A stretch of DNA of 64,000 nucleotides, taken from NCBI GenBank assembly GCA_016800925.1, contig JABCPU010000333.1, positions 1 through 64,000 on the forward strand, given 5' to 3'. Under the pieces are notes generated by a model, which did not search any database, had not been told where the DNA came from, and saw only the letters and a list, made by a program, of their open reading frames with translations. Made by a program: the position numbers and the translations under genes. Below are positions 33,900-47,179 of the stretch, piece by piece (the stretch's first letter is position 1; each line of letters starts with the position of its first letter). The stretch comes from Suillus spraguei. Its lineage: Eukaryota; Basidiomycota; Agaricomycetes; Boletales; Suillaceae.

Positions 33900-36800
33900 A
33901 ATGTCAAGGCAATCAGTAGAAATTAGATTAGAGTTTTTTTCGGCTTTCCTCTGAGACAAAACCTCTGAAAAATCAGATGTATATAAAGAACCCATGAATC
34001 CGTAAGTCTTCAGATTTGCAAAAGAAAATACGAGGGCTATAAAAAAACTTCTCACCGGAAGTACATCGCGGAAAGCAGTGCTATGTATATGAAAATATTC
34101 ATTGGGAACATGGGAAGTTCATTGGGAACATGGGAAGGTACTACCGACAGTGCCTTCCGATATGGTATTATATATGCTAATATGTGTCAGAAATTAGCAT
34201 ACTTACCTACGATGCATCGCGAGCCCTCGATTGACCCGAGTCCATTGGAAGCGGAACAGAAAATTTTGCGAGCGAGGCTCAATTGAGGCCTGCAAGCTGA
34301 TCGATTGCAACCGTCGCGAACATTTGCCAAGGTCCAAAGGATTGGGGAAGAAACCCCTCAAATAGCCGCAAGGTGTGACAACACCTATTTTCATCAATCT
34401 AGAACTTAAAGCAGTCAGATATGCACTGACATTAGTGTAAGGAAGCATGGTACAAGATCAAGTCAACCATAAACGAATCAAATCTGAACGCGGACATTTA
34501 CCTTGCTTGGAATCGGCAGAAATAAGCCGCGGGGCAAAATTCCTAATGGTCAAGTTGGGGGAACACTCAGAGGGCGGACAATATGCGCTCTAACTAAAGT
34601 CGAACATCCAGAGGTTGCGTGTCTTCGAGTTCACACCTTGTGATCCGATCTTCGGCCCAGCCAGGCGACGCAGTGACCATATGAATGAATGGGTGTACTA
34701 GGCGTACGTCATAATGAGCACGTAATGACGTCAGGCCTCTCGAAACAAACCTGTCGTAACGCAGCATGAATTTGGCTGCGCAATGTTGTCCAATGCATAG
34801 ACACGGGCAGTACCTCAAACTCTGGCACCTGGGACCAGAACACAAGAGGAGACCGGTCTTGCGCATAACTAACTTTTAGTACTGTAGCTGTGGTAAGTGC
34901 TTCACGAGTTTCACACTTATCGGCACTATTTCTGTCTCGTGGAAAATAGGGATGGTGAATGGAGCGACAGAGTGCGGGCACTCTATCTGTTCGTTGTTCT
35001 TTTGCAGGATCATTGTTTTTCATATGCTTCAAGCATGTCCACCTATTCCCACTTGATTAGGGAACTGACGGGGAAGCGAAGCCCATGTCAGAAGCGTCCA
35101 GAAAAGCGCCATCGAGTCTGACCACCTCCTTAGCACCTGCCGAAGTCTATTAGCTGGAGTAGAGGGAGGCTAGAAGAGCGTGGGGATTGTAGCGGTTGAG
35201 CCTGCGAAAACTCTTGTCGGGGGGGCTGTTGCTACCCCTACTGCTCGTTCCGTTTAGGACCACCACTGCTGAGCCTCTGTGAACAGTGGGAGTAAATGGT
35301 CTGTGCGACGCTGTAACGGAACCCATCTAGGGTCAGCCAGACCATCAGTATTCATGACCCACCATAAGTGTAGTGTACGGTTGGGTGGACAGATGGTTGC
35401 AGGTGGGACAGAGTATTGTCGCAAGGTTGGCCTTTTATTCGACCATGAGGCCCGCACCTCATCTAACGAGAACGCTTCGTAACACCGAGATTTTGTCTAT
35501 GGGAGTAGACGATGCTGGACATGCCGCCACATGCTAGATCTCGCTTCTATGATAATAATGACTCTCGCAGTGCTGTGTCGCATCTTGGCATCTGCATTTC
35601 CTCCGAGTCAGGGAGGCCTCGGCGTTTATGTGGTGATCATCATTCTGTGATGTCATGGTACTGTACATAGTAAGCCAGCCGCACCTGCAAAACCACTGAA
35701 ATGAAACTCACGCAATGACGTTATTGATGGCCTACGGACGCTTACGACCTCAAAGTTCGAACTGGAGATGAGCAATGTTCAGCATCTGACTGGTAAGACA
35801 AACTCGATACTGAATGTATGATAACTCTCTTTGTTCGCGAAATTATTCAAGAAAAAAGCTTTCCAAGCGAGTAACAGAAATATGAGAACTAATAAATTTT
35901 AGTCTGACTAAACTTGCAAGATCTAATTTGTGAACTACCGTGACATCCCCACAAAGTAGTATTTTTAGTTGGTCACCCCAATGGCAAGTATTAAACTGCT
36001 GCACCAATTTCAATGTTCATACAGCGCTCCAGGCTTCGTCAGGCGGTCTGCTATCTAGGACGAGCATAGATAGTAGATATTGTCGCAAGTCACCAGTACT
36101 ATCTGTCGATCAGTGTACAAGGTCACAGTCACAGTAGCTGGCCGCATCTCATTTTACAAATTCATATAATATAATTCCGCCGATAACGTGACATTCTTTG
36201 CGAAACGTTTTTACTGCACCCCAGCTGCGGATGCAGTAGGAACCTGCTGCAGCCTACAGATAGCCAATGATTGGTTTGGCTTCAGTGATAGTGTGAAACA
36301 TTATACTAAACGCTGTTCGGATATGAAGCACAGTGATACTCGTGCCAACGTAAGGGACATTGCTTGAGCCACGGGGTGGCCAAATTTATGTAGCACACAC
36401 CCGTTATCAATGTGATACGAGATGCTACTGGTCGCCACTTAGTATTACATTCGACCAAGAAGTGATTTTTTGGGAGTGCTTCAAGTTCGTGTCTTTAATG
36501 AATTCAGCAACACGTTGTCCACTCATGAATCACGGTCGTGGTACCTGCTTGCCAATTTTCTGTTCAAACTTCATATTTATATATATTCGGTGTTGACGTC
36601 GTGGTCTGGGAGGCAATCTGGTCAAGAAGAACGACACCGGAGCTCTACTGTATCATACTGCAGCTGTTAGCTACGCAAATTTGAGGTATTGGGCATGTTA
36701 TGTATTACTAACTTGAATTAAGCGCAACTTGGGCACGCAGAACAGGCCATCATGCCCTAACATACTCGTTCCCACCCAAGTTCACCGTTGTTTGGGCCGT

Positions 36801-37170
36801 TGGTTATTAATGTGGCAGACTACTACTTCTGTGATCAACGCAAGTTGCATTTTGTTCGGTGATCATGGTTACCGCTTATTTGCCAATTTTCATTCCGGAC
36901 TCCCCAGAGTCTCAGCGTGCACCTTATATAAATTTCTGGAATCGCGGTCTAATGAAGATGGGTAGAATGGAATGCAAGACTCCGTTGGTCTGACTTAGTA
37001 TGGTCAATGTTACGTTATCTTATCAGACAAGGTACACTTGCAAACGTGGCATTTCCGAAAGTGGTCCTAACCCAGTGCTAGTGTCATATTCACTCGTGGC
37101 TCGTTTGACCAAGTGACAATTACTGCAAACGGCTTGTAAGATTCTTCAAGGCTACAGCTATTCATGAAGC
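33900..37170. other. Intergenic region upstream of HRD3
   Basis: No gene is recognised. From about 34850 the sequence has a degenerate copy at 15450-17640. A stretch at 35080-35290 resembles 51530-51710 (shared runs around TAGCACC, GAAGAGCG and CTGAGCCT), so it is probably part of a dispersed element. The promoter of HRD3 should lie in the last few hundred bases. Confidence 0.4.
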
Positions 37171-37171
37171 C

Positions 37172-40100
37172 ATGAGCCCTCGAAAAAATGCAACTTCAAG
37201 GCGGGCAACGTGGTTAGCCTTTGGCTTAGTCGCACTTGCTTCGTTTTCAGCCTCAGCCCAACCTCAAACTGTGAGTGTTATGATATTTGCACGGTCACGA
37301 GCACTAATGTATTCTTTAGGATGGCATAGAAACCACTCAGTTGGAACTGAACTCTGGTGTGCAACAAAATGTCCAAGTCCCCAATGACGTATGCAGGCAG
37401 ATCCAGGATATCCGCGTGTTTGGACAGTACTCATTCTTGTATAGGCTACCGTATATTTAGAACCAGAGCTTGACCAGAGTGCAGAGGGTGAGTAGAATCT
37501 CTTCCGGTGCTTCAGAAATCTAACACGTATCACGCAGCGACAAGAGCATACAAATCTGCTCTATTCACACTTTCTAACCTAACTGCACATCCACCGTCGC
37601 ATACCCACAACTTATTCTCCCAACCGACTACTACAACACCCTCTCTTCTCTCTGCGTTCCTTCCCAATCCACAAGGCCAAGGCCCTCTAGGAAGTGCAAT
37701 CCGTATAGCACTGAAACTTCGTCAACAATTCTTTCTTTTCCGTCTGTTCGGTGGACCAAGTGGAAGTGCTGCGAGGAGAAGAGATGAAGAGATGCGCGGA
37801 AAAGCAATAAAGGTGGTGGATCTCCTGCAACATTCCGCTGAACTAGGGAATGTGGATGCACTTTTCACGCTTGGATACATATCTCTGGTAGGCCCCGCTT
37901 CCACGTGTTCCAATACCTAATGTGCTAACTTATGTATTGAGTTCCCTCCGAGCTCCCATTTTCCATCCGACCCTAAGCTCGCATATGATTCGCTCTTGCA
38001 CCACGCATCACTGACAGGCAACGCTTCCTCCCAAGCCCTTCTTGCCTTCTTCCATGCAACAGGTTACGCAGATGTCGTTCCCATTGACCAAGCCCAAGCA
38101 TTATTGTATTACACATTTGCTGCACAGGGCGGTCACAAAGGTGCACAGATGGCTATGGGTTATCGGTACTGGAGCGGTATCGGCACAGTTGAAGACTGCG
38201 GACGCGCAGTCGAATGGTACGAGGCTGCTGCAGATGAAGGTGAATGAACGATAGTTTCCGAGCTTCCGAAGTTCTTACAAAGCATTCTAGCGATGTCAAT
38301 GTTCTTGTCAGGTCCCCCTGGTGGCCAGACCCTGCCGCAGACCGCAACACGGCTGTCTGATTTAGATGGGGGCGTGTTCGGACCGGGCGCCAGCGTTGCA
38401 TCCACAGGCCTGAACATCATTAAGCCCGCTGTTAAGGCTGGCCTAGCGCAGAGTGCTGGCGAGACGTGGGATGACGTTCTCGAGTACTACATTGTACGTT
38501 TCTTTCGTCTGCGGCGTCATTCTTTCTACTTATGTAAGTCTAGTTCAACGCCGACAGAGGAGAAACAGACTTTGCGTACAAGTTGGGGAAGATCTATTAC
38601 CAGGGTAGCATCTACTCTTCTGCAGGTGGTATTGGTTCTGGCGCGGAGGGGGTTGGGCGCATCCCCCAAGACTTCCAACAAGCTCAGTTTTACTTCCTCC
38701 AAATCGCACGGCAGGTCTGGCCTCGTGACCCTACCAACCCCTTGCAGCATAATGCACCTGGTTACAAGGCTGAAAACGTCAAGCAGGCTGGATACGCACC
38801 AAAGAGTGCGGCATATCTCGGGCGGATGTATCTCCGGGGTGAGGGCGTGAAGCAAGACTACGCAATGGCCATGATGTGGTTTGAGCGAGGGGCCGAATTT
38901 GATGACAGGGAATGTCATAATCTATTGGGTGTCATGTGGAGAGACGGATTAGTGCCTGGGCGCCAGGATATGAAGGTAGCCCTTATACACATCAGTAAGG
39001 CCGCAGGTCAGGAACTCGCAGAGGCTCACGTCAATCTCGGAAAGTACAACTATCGTGAGCCTATATTCCCTTTAACTAACGCTTGTATTTGCTCAATAAT
39101 AAACAGACCGTGGCGAATTCAAGCTTGCTATCACGTACTTCGAAGCCGCAGTGCGCTTTGGCTCAACATTCGAAGCTCACTTTTACCTTGCGAAGATTCA
39201 CACGCTAAACATGCGTATTGCAAATCAAGATTTCGCAGGAGGCTTCTGTGCTTCTGCGGTTTCGTTCTTCAAACTTGTTGCCGAACGAGGAGTTTGGGAT
39301 GATGACCTCCTGACAGACGCCGAAGCTGCCTGGTATAGCGGCACTGAGCGTGGCAAGGAAATTGCGATCCTTAAATGGTGGGTTGCGGCGGAGAGAGGGT
39401 CTGAGATGGCACAAAACAATCTAGCTTACGTTCTAGACCAAGGTAAGCCCAAATGAAAAGCCGAGACCTTCGCAAGCTGATCTATTTACAGATCGAAGCA
39501 TGCTTCGTCTCACACGGTTCGCCCCTATTGAGGCATCCAACGATACCGCTCTCCTTGCCCTCACTCAGTGGACGCGTTCCGCTGCCCAACGAAATATTGA
39601 TGCACTAGTCAAAGTCGGTGACTACTATTACCACGGTCTTGGTGTTCCCGATGAACCCGAGGCACTTAGATGGGAAAAAGCAGCCAAGTATTATCAGAGC
39701 GCTGCCGATACGTCGGTCAGTGCGCTGGCGATGTGGAATCTAGGCTGGATGTACGAGAACGGCATCGGCGTGCCTCAGGTGAGAATTTCTGATTCTCGAA
39801 TGTTACTCGTGGTTCATGAACACCCTTGGTAGGATTTCCATCTTGCGAAGAGGCATTATGATATGGCGGTTGAGACGAATAGCGAGGCGTATCTGCCTGT
39901 GCTACTCTCTCTAGTCAAGTTGTATGCTCGGAGTCTTTGGTACACTCTTCAGGGTGGCAAAGATGGTCTCAATTTGTGGAAATATGATGCAGACAAAAGT
40001 GCGGCACGCGTTTCGCTGTAGTCTGCAATCTCGACTAATACGTTTCCAGTGTCTGTAGCAGAAAGGGGTCGCTCGAAACGGGAAATAGATAGCGGTTCCA

Positions 40101-40642
40101 AAGACACTTCTCAAAAAGATGGCGGTGCACAAGCTGCTCCCACAAGGAGGAAAGGGTCGTCGAAGAGTCTGAGGATGACGGGAAGTGGTATATAGGCAAA
40201 GCCAGCGAAGATTTCCGCAGGCGGAGGCAGGGCGAAGCCGCTCGTGCAGCTGCTGCTGCCGATGAGGAAGATGATCCAGTCCAAGTGAGTATTTCCTCCA
40301 TCATTTTGTCACATGCTTTCTTATCCTCAAACACAGTGGGCACGAGAAAGAAGGAACGCGGACAATGAAAGGAACGCCGATTTTGGTCCCGAGGACTATT
40401 TTGAAGCTGCTATTCGTGGTGGACACCAACGGGAGGAAGAAGTAGATGAGCTTACGGAGACGCTGTTATTGGTGGCTCTCTGTATTCTTGTCGCGCTCCT
40501 GATCTACGTCCGCACACGTATCGTGCGTAGAACTAGAGGGCAGGAACAGGAACAGCAGCAAGACCAAGGGGGTCAGAGAGATTTGGGGGTGTTCCCGCCA
40601 CCAGGCGATCCAGCGCGGCAGGAATGGCATATCGTGCACTAG
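37172..40642 (+). CDS. HRD3: HRD3/SEL1L-like subunit of the ER-associated degradation ligase
   Basis: ER membrane protein that recruits luminal substrates to the Hrd1 ubiquitin ligase. Exons: 37172-37270 (signal peptide, WLAFGLVALASFSASA), 37320-37388, 37445-37487, 37538-37887, 37942-38239, 38291-38493, 38544-39054, 39107-39442, 39492-39778, 39833 to about 39997, an exon ending 40284, and 40337-40642. Sel1-type repeats are clear (LGYISL, GYRYWSGIGT with A-V-E-W-Y-E-A-A-A; YLGRMYLRGEGV; KVGDYYYHGLGV; NLGWMYENGIGV). The last exon has a membrane helix (LLLVALCILVALLIYV) and the family's C-terminal VFPPPGDPAR. The join between the exon at 39833 and the one ending 40284 is unclear: an acidic stretch ending KWYIGK is in frame only back to about 40090. 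A degraded copy of exon 1 lies near 17530. Confidence 0.93.
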
Positions 40643-40963
40643 CGCATCGCACGTAATTCGTATATGTAAGTATATAGCCATGACAGCACATCAAAACGTA
40701 GTCACTGCATCCGATTTGAAACATCTTTGCCGCCACCTATTTATGGATATTTGGCCCTTCAACCCCTTGTGCGGGCACCGCGGGTTGTTGAACTGTCGAG
40801 ATTCGAGATAAACGTCAGCCTGGGAATCAGCGTAAACTCGGGCATAACTCAAGCACAACTACAAGTTTACACTTTCCGGGTCTCCTGATTAGACCCCCTT
40901 TCAAACCTCGAGCAGTGATTCACCCTTACGACGCCTGAGCTGGCACACAGCACCATTGCCACT

Positions 40964-41917
40964 ATGAGCTTCAACCTGGAAGATCTCGAAGGCCCCATTA
41001 TGCGCATCCTCACTGCTCCCGGTGTTGATTTGAGCACCATTAGCGCAAAGGGAGTTCGACAGAAGTTGTTGGAGGACAGTGCGTTGGGTCTGACCGCTCG
41101 AGGACTGAAGGAAAGGAGGACAGAGGTGGACGCTATGATTTCGAGTATCTATGAGGGTGTTAGTCGGCAGGCGCAACCAGACGAATCAAAGAGGAAACAC
41201 GAGGAAGAGACAGATGAAGGCACGGAACAAGAAGATCAAGGGGAGGCTACGGACGACCAGGATGATGCTGTGGAGAAGCGGGACGCAGAAGCATCAGAAG
41301 AGGATGATATCAAACCCCCGACAAAGAAAAAGAAGGGCGCTGCGAAAAGCGTCGAGGAGGCTGATGCTGAGATGGCTAGGAAACTTGCATCAGAACTCAA
41401 CTCCCGGTCGCGGCGTGGCGCATCAAACGGCACATCTGCCACACCCAAGAAGCGCAAGGCGAAGAAGAGTGCGGCCTTGGTTGATTCTGATGCCGAGGAC
41501 GAGGGCGAAGATGAGGATAAGCCAAAGAAGAAACGCAGCGGAGGTGCAAGGGGGGTTTCGCGAAGGAATATATCCTGAGGTGCTTCAAATGCCCCTGTTC
41601 TACGTTTTTCGTTACCGTGCGATATCCTCATCTTTTCTTTATTTTACAGCGAATCTTTATCAGTGGTTGTTGGCGTGGACAAGCTCTCGCGCCCCCAAGT
41701 CGTGAAGAGACTATGGGAATATATTCGTGGTCATGAACTCCAAAACCCTTCCAATAGGCGTGAGATCATGTGCGACGACAATATGCGAGCTGTCTTCGGT
41801 ACTGAAAAGGTTGACATGTTTCGGATGAACAAAGTTCTCGGACGGTATGTCCACTCCGACTGCTTCAAGATACATGTTCTTAATAGTTCTGCATTCAGGC
41901 ATTTACATGCCCAGTAA
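40964..41917 (+). CDS. DEK_C and SWIB domain chromatin protein (UAF30/TRI1-like)
   Basis: Nuclear protein expected to act in chromatin or RNA polymerase I transcription. Exon 1 (40964-41579) encodes an N-terminal DEK_C-like domain (residues about 5-60), then a long acidic/basic linker with KKRKAKK-type nuclear localisation signals. Exon 2 (41650-41844) holds the SWIB core (VDKLSRPQVVKRLWEYI, DDNMRAVFG), and exon 3 (41899-41917) ends HLHAQ. The start of the SWIB domain (GGFAKEYILS) is one base out of frame with the upstream part at a run of six G (41550-41555); one more G would restore it. Both introns are GT-AG. Confidence 0.85.
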
Positions 41918-42155
41918 TAACGCTGGGGAGAGGTGTCGTTAGTTCTACAGTGGTTACCGATATCTCCGACACGCATAATTTATGATTTGCAGTCAGCCTT
42001 GTGTGTTCGCGCAATTGGCCCTAGGCCTGCGCAACGAATTCGAAGCGACAGACTAAGGACGTACAAAGAGAAACCAAATGTCTTAAAGCAAAGTCGTAAG
42101 TATGGTATGGATCGCCGGTGCATCAACATTATAGTATCGCGTAGGAAAACACCAG

Positions 42156-43439
42156 CTAGTTCAAATTTTGCAGCTTCATCCACTCCTTGTCGTTTGCATG
42201 AAAGTCCACACCCTTATTCTTCCACCACCTCCTTGCTTTGTCCCCGCCGCCAATCGCATCCTCAAGCGCTTCTTCGATGTCGCACATACGATATTGAATT
42301 GGTAACCCACTTTTATCCCACCATTCCAGCACTTCGCTTCTGTTATGCCGTGTTGCACCAGTCAGCACATCCTGGTCAAAAATAATCTGTAGCCCGCTTC
42401 CAAGCCACCACTGCAGGACTTCCACCTTCCCCACACAGCTGGCATGATGCATGACATGACGATCATACGTATATTCCAACTGTGACGTCGCCCACCACTT
42501 GAGTACTTCCACATGCCCCGCCTGACTAGCTAACTCCATTACACGCCCGACCTTCAGGGGCAGATTATTGGCGAGATGCTGGTACTTCCACCATTCCAGG
42601 ACATCAATACGATTTTTTGCGCTAGCACCTTCGAGGGCAGCTTCTGTGTAGTCCATTGGGAGCCCGGAAGTCACCCACCAGTCCAGAGACCCTACTTGGC
42701 CACTGCGAGAGGCTCTGTCGATAGCACGAGCAATAGACCCAGGTTTTTGGAGGATGTATCAAGTCTGGGTGTTGCTCGAAGCCATGTTTCCACCATGACA
42801 GCACGTCTGTGCGACCGTGCTTTGATGCGTGGAAAGGGATCAGATCGTCTTTGAAGAGAGACAAAAATACGGGGCGATATTGCGTAACGAAAAATTCCAA
42901 CACATTGACGTAACCAAGTCGCACGGCCGCGATGGCGCCGTGGGTTGAAGGAGGATTAGCTGCAGGATCTGCTGCACGAATGACGGGGATGCAACCCGTG
43001 AGCATGGAGAGGTCGATGGGTGCAGGGTTGCTCCATTCGCTAGGAGGAGACAAGGAAGTAGGAATGCCCAATGCCCGAGAGAGCTCCCAATCACCAAGAT
43101 GATCAAAGATCTCAGCCAGAACTTCAACGGGAAGATCTACAGGACGTTCTGTGGCCGTTGTGTCTTTTCCTTTGTCCATGAGAGACATCGGCGCATCACT
43201 AGATACCGTCGGAAAATGATAGGTGTGGAAATCGTGCTGGGCTAATCTCGATGCAAGCTCCGTGTCCGCACCCGATGTCGGCAGGTTGCGTACTCTGAGG
43301 AAAAGTACTAGCTCGTCGTGTGGGAGCCGACAATAAGCATTGAAAACAGCTTTAAATGGATTGTCATGGTTCTGAAGGGAGTCATAAGATCAGTACTAGT
43401 GTGAAATGAACGGATGATGAGAAAGGTATTCACCGCCAT
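42156..43439 (-). CDS. SAP and F-box-like protein with VLxWW repeats
   Basis: Read from about 43439: a short first exon, a 63-bp intron, a SAP-like helix pair (DELVLFLRVRNLPTSG), an F-box-like segment (VDLPVEVLAEIFDHLGDW), then ankyrin-like repeats of about 33 residues with V-L-x-W-W (VLEWWKYQ, VLKWWATS, VLQWWLGS, VLEWWDKS). Such proteins are common in Agaricomycetes; a role as substrate receptor is inference. The frame changes once, at five A on the coding strand (plus-strand T5 at 42744-42748): the PGSIARAIDRAS frame continues the repeats. A one-base change repairs it. The exact first exon is uncertain. Confidence 0.75.
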
Positions 43440-43449
43440 ATGCAGATGC

Positions 43450-44600
43450 CCAGAAAGATGTGGCTTGGGAATAAGAGACACACAAGGCTGGGAGGAAACT
43501 GACCACGTGGCTATGCTGACAATGAGCTTCAACAACTTCAAGTTGCTTTGACGGTATACGTTCAAGGTCTCCAGTCCGTTATTTAAACTCCCCTGTGGCC
43601 CTACTACATGACGCTTCTGCCCGCGAGAATGCCGTTACCTCCCAAAACTATCCCCGAATTCAACTTATTTAGCTCAGACCCCAGTCAGGCTTGTTCGAGG
43701 CGTCTCAAGGAATGTGTCACCCTATCTTTATGATGTCACAGTGGTACAAATCGGCATCGTTCTAATCGAGGTCCTGCTAGTTTATCAGCCTGGACTCGGA
43801 AGATTTACACCTAGCCCGTTCGACTCGGTCGGATCCGTCCCGTTTGGAGAGCAAGAGTTCCAGACTCTGCCGAGCCACGCTCTATCTCGGAGGACACATC
43901 TCAACTATTAAACCATCCAGTTGCTCCGGAGCGGGCGCCTCAGGATTGATAATGGGATCCACGCCGGCGCTATTTACCTAGACCATCGTCATGCGGGGTA
44001 TAGTGTCACATCCTTGTTCGCCTGAGTCTATCTCTCCGATTTTGGTCAAACGAATCCAGGGCCGGGCTTATTAAAGTAAAGTAATAGGCTTTCCTGTCTG
44101 CATGCGAACAGCAAGTCCTATGCAAAACAACGATCCTGCTGCACGTCCAGTGTCCACTGTTTTTGTAAGGCTAGCGATGCCCAACAACCCGACTGCTTAT
44201 CCCTGCATAGAACCAAATACGGCGATTATACGTACTTCCAAAACACCCGAATGGAAACAGTCACGCAAGGCTAATAAGTAAAACCACACGTATCACAGCT
44301 GCTTCAGCATCGCTCGGAGCAACTAGCAGTCTTTCATTGTTCACCTACTGACTACAACTCTTAGTGATATCCGGAGGGTCATAATGCACTTCGTTGTGTT
44401 GCTCATCCCCGCGCGATAAGGAAGAGTACTACGTTGATCAGTTTCTGGAACACAATACAGTGACGTAACCTGTACTTTGCAGTATGGAAACTCAGAAAAC
44501 CACTGGCCAGACCGCTGTCCTCTATTTCCAAGGTTTCCACTTCTCAGAACCTTTCTAGTAAGTGCTTCTATCGGCCTCTGAGCGCCCTCTGCGACCATTC
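43450..44600. other. Intergenic, no recognised feature
   Basis: No gene, repeat or element is seen apart from the upstream region of the SAP/F-box-like gene. It may contain a further 5' exon of that gene near 43565. Confidence 0.4.
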
Positions 44601-44619
44601 TAATGTGACATGTAGATTT

Positions 44620-45185
44620 ATTTCCGCTACCGTAAGAGAGTGGGTTATATCGTGTTTTACCACTGGGACCTCATTCAAATCGGTCGTCTTCCTGTGTCTA
44701 TCGCTTTTGACATTGAATCGCATTCTTCTCGTCTCTTCCTCGATGCTCGTTCGCTTGGCCATTTGGGCCCAAGTTCGCGTTTCGCTGAAATTCCCACGGG
44801 CTCTGCCGCGCACTCACTTCCGATGTCGATCTCGAGGTCGCGTATGGTATCGATGTTGTGTTTGGGATGAATCAATTGGATTGCTGCGTGACCGCTGTTT
44901 TTATGGGAAGACGAGGCTCCCGTCTCCGATTCTCTATGTCTGTCCTTCAAGTCTCATTGTCCTCGTTTTCAATATCTGCTGATTTCCTTCTGTGTTTATA
45001 GAAACTTCATGTATACTTAGTGGTATCGTCAATCACATTGAACCTGCTGATGATAGTGAATTAGAATTACCTCAGTCTTCGTCTCTCGTCGGGGAGTCTC
45101 ATAGACATTCAGACTTGAACTTTATTGTACGTGTCATCTTTTTCGGGTCGCGTCAATCAGGGGCCCAAAAAGTTTCAACTTAGGA
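44620..45185 (+). pseudogene. Possible decayed gene; its end is duplicated at 45585-45775
   Basis: Coding-like pieces: GYIVFYHWDLIQIGRL and FAEIPTGSA in one frame, then LTSDVDLEVAYGIDVVFG in another, and a last piece with VNHIEPADDSELEL. The last piece recurs at 45595-45770 as VNHIDDGELEL in the same relative frame, with a 9-base in-frame gap, which suggests past coding constraint. No family is recognised. The duplicate sits inside the tRNA-like array. Confidence 0.35.
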
Positions 45186-45194
45186 AGTCTCCTC

Positions 45195-46598
45195 AAGTGG
45201 AAGAGCCTGGCTAGTGTGGTTTCCACAACGGAATCAAAATCTGTTTCTCTAGGTTCGAAACCTGCTGAACTACAGTTTTTTTCCTACAGGAACACACATT
45301 GACATTCATTCATGGATGGTCTCTTGCACCGTAACTGGTATTAGCCAGGTGGTTACCATAACAGAATCAAAAATCTGTTTCCCTTTGACTGCGCAGGTTC
45401 GAAACCTGCCGAGGTTTCTTTCTATCGGAACATACCTTAATATTCACTCACGGATGGTTTCCTTAGAAGCTCACCATAACTGGTCTTAGCCGGGCGGTTA
45501 CCATAACCTGTTTCTCTTGGGCTGTGCAGGCTCGAAACCTGCCGACAAGGTTTTTTTATCGGAACACACTTGATATTCACTCACCGTGTATACTTAGTGG
45601 TCATGTCAATCATATTGATGATGGTGAATTAGAATTATCTCAGTCTTCGTCTCTCGTCGGGGCAGTTTTATTGTCTCGTGGACGTGCAGACTCGGACTTT
45701 ATTGTCCATGTCATCTTTTCGGCCCGCGTCAATCAGGGCCCCCATAAGTTTTCAACTGTGTTACAACAACGGAGGAATCAAAATCTGTGTCTCTTGGATT
45801 ATGCAGATTCTAAACCTGCTGAACTACAGTTTGTTTCTATCGGAACACACATTGACATTCATTCATGGATGGTCTCTTTAGAAGTTCACCGTAACTGGTC
45901 TTAGCCAGGTAGTTACCACAACAGAATCAAAATCTGTTTCTCTTGGACTATGCAGGTTCGAAACCTACTGAACTACAGTTTTTTCTATCGCAGCACACGT
46001 TGACATTCATTCATTGATGGTCTCTTTAGAAGTACACCGTAACTGGTATTAGCCAGGTGGTTGCCACAACAGAATTAAAATCTGTTTCTCTTGGACTGTG
46101 CAGATTCGAAACCGACGATGAGGTTTTTTCTATCGGAATATACCTCGAAATTCACTCATGGATGGTTTATCAGCACTTCACTGTAACTGGTCTCAGCCAA
46201 ATGGTTACCACGTCAGAATCAAAATCTGTGTTCTTGGACTGTGCAGGTTCGAAACCTGCCGACAAGGTTTTTCTATCGGAACACACCTCGATATTCACTC
46301 ATAGATGGTTTCTTTAGAAGTTGAACCAACTGGTCTTAACCAGGTGGTTACTATAACATATTCAAAATCTGTTTCCCTAGGACTGTGCAGGTTCGAAATC
46401 TGCCGACGAGGTTTTTTCCATCTGAACACACCTTGATATTCACTCATGGATGATTTCTTTAGAAGCTCACTGCAACAGGTCTCAACATAATGGTTGCCAC
46501 AACAGAATCAAAATCTGTTTCCCTTGCACTGTGCAGGTTCAAAACCTGCCGACGACAAGGTTTTTTTCCATCAAAAACGCACCTTGGCATTCACTCAT
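45195..46598 (+). repeat. Tandem array of about nine tRNA-like (SINE-like) units
   Basis: The unit is about 140-150 bp. Each carries an A-box-like TTAGCCAGGTGG, a hairpin ACAGA-loop ATCAAAA-TCTGT that equals an anticodon arm (anticodon CAA, Leu, with U33 in place), and a T arm GCAGG-TTCGAAA-CCTGC with a B box, followed by a T4-T7 run as in Pol III termination. B boxes stand near 45252, 45396, 45527, 45809 (degraded), 45956, 46104, 46244, 46397 and 46536. I could not pair a normal acceptor stem, so these are not called functional tRNA genes. Units 1-3 are separated from the rest by the coding-like duplicate at 45585-45775. A further partial unit follows at 47184-47225, beyond an insert. Confidence 0.75.
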
Positions 46599-47179
46599 TG
46601 TAAGGCTGGTGGTGAGTCCGGCAGGGAATTGGTGAGCAAGACGATGAAGTTTTTAGATGCGAGATGAGCGATAACGGATAGGAACGGATTGTTGTTGGTA
46701 AGCGTGCTCAGATCTAGACTTTGGGGCAAGTGGCGGAACAGGACGTCTCAAGGCTTTCTCTAAGGTGCTTTTGAGCGGGGATCTTCTAAGGTAGAATTCG
46801 CTGTTCGATACCAAAGTGTACATGAGCTAGATATACAGAAAATGATAAGGTTTCGTCAAGGATACGCCACAGAAAATAATGAGGGCGTGAAGATCGAGTG
46901 AGCATTTTTGACAGTGGCGAGGAAAATAGTGAGTCAGAAGCGAGGGAAAAGAACTGAAAGTAGACAGAGATAACGAGCGAGTTTTATAGTAATAGGGACG
47001 GAAAGCATGTGGGTTGAAGACGGCAGTGAAGTAAGGAATGAAAGAAGAAGGTTTGACTTTCGGATGCGATGTGACACTGATCGCATCCTTATGTCACGTG
47101 GACGGTCTCGAACGCATTGAGCGTTCAAGGTGTTTATCTGAAGCCTTGGTCTGGGCGTAGAGGATACACAATCCTTACA
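46599..47179. mobile_element. MITE-like insert in the tRNA-like array
   Basis: The repeat unit is cut at TCAT (46595-46598). A 581-bp segment starting TGTAAGG and ending CCTTACA follows, then TCAT again (47180-47183) and the expected continuation GGATGATTTCC. Terminal inversion is perfect for 7 bp and loosely continues. No transposase is inside, so it would be non-autonomous. The family is not known to me. Confidence 0.6.

Noticed and set aside
45195..46598. Cluster of functional tRNA-Leu(CAA) genes
   Set aside because: Anticodon and T arms are present but I could not form an acceptor stem or a standard type II variable arm, so I call them tRNA-like only.
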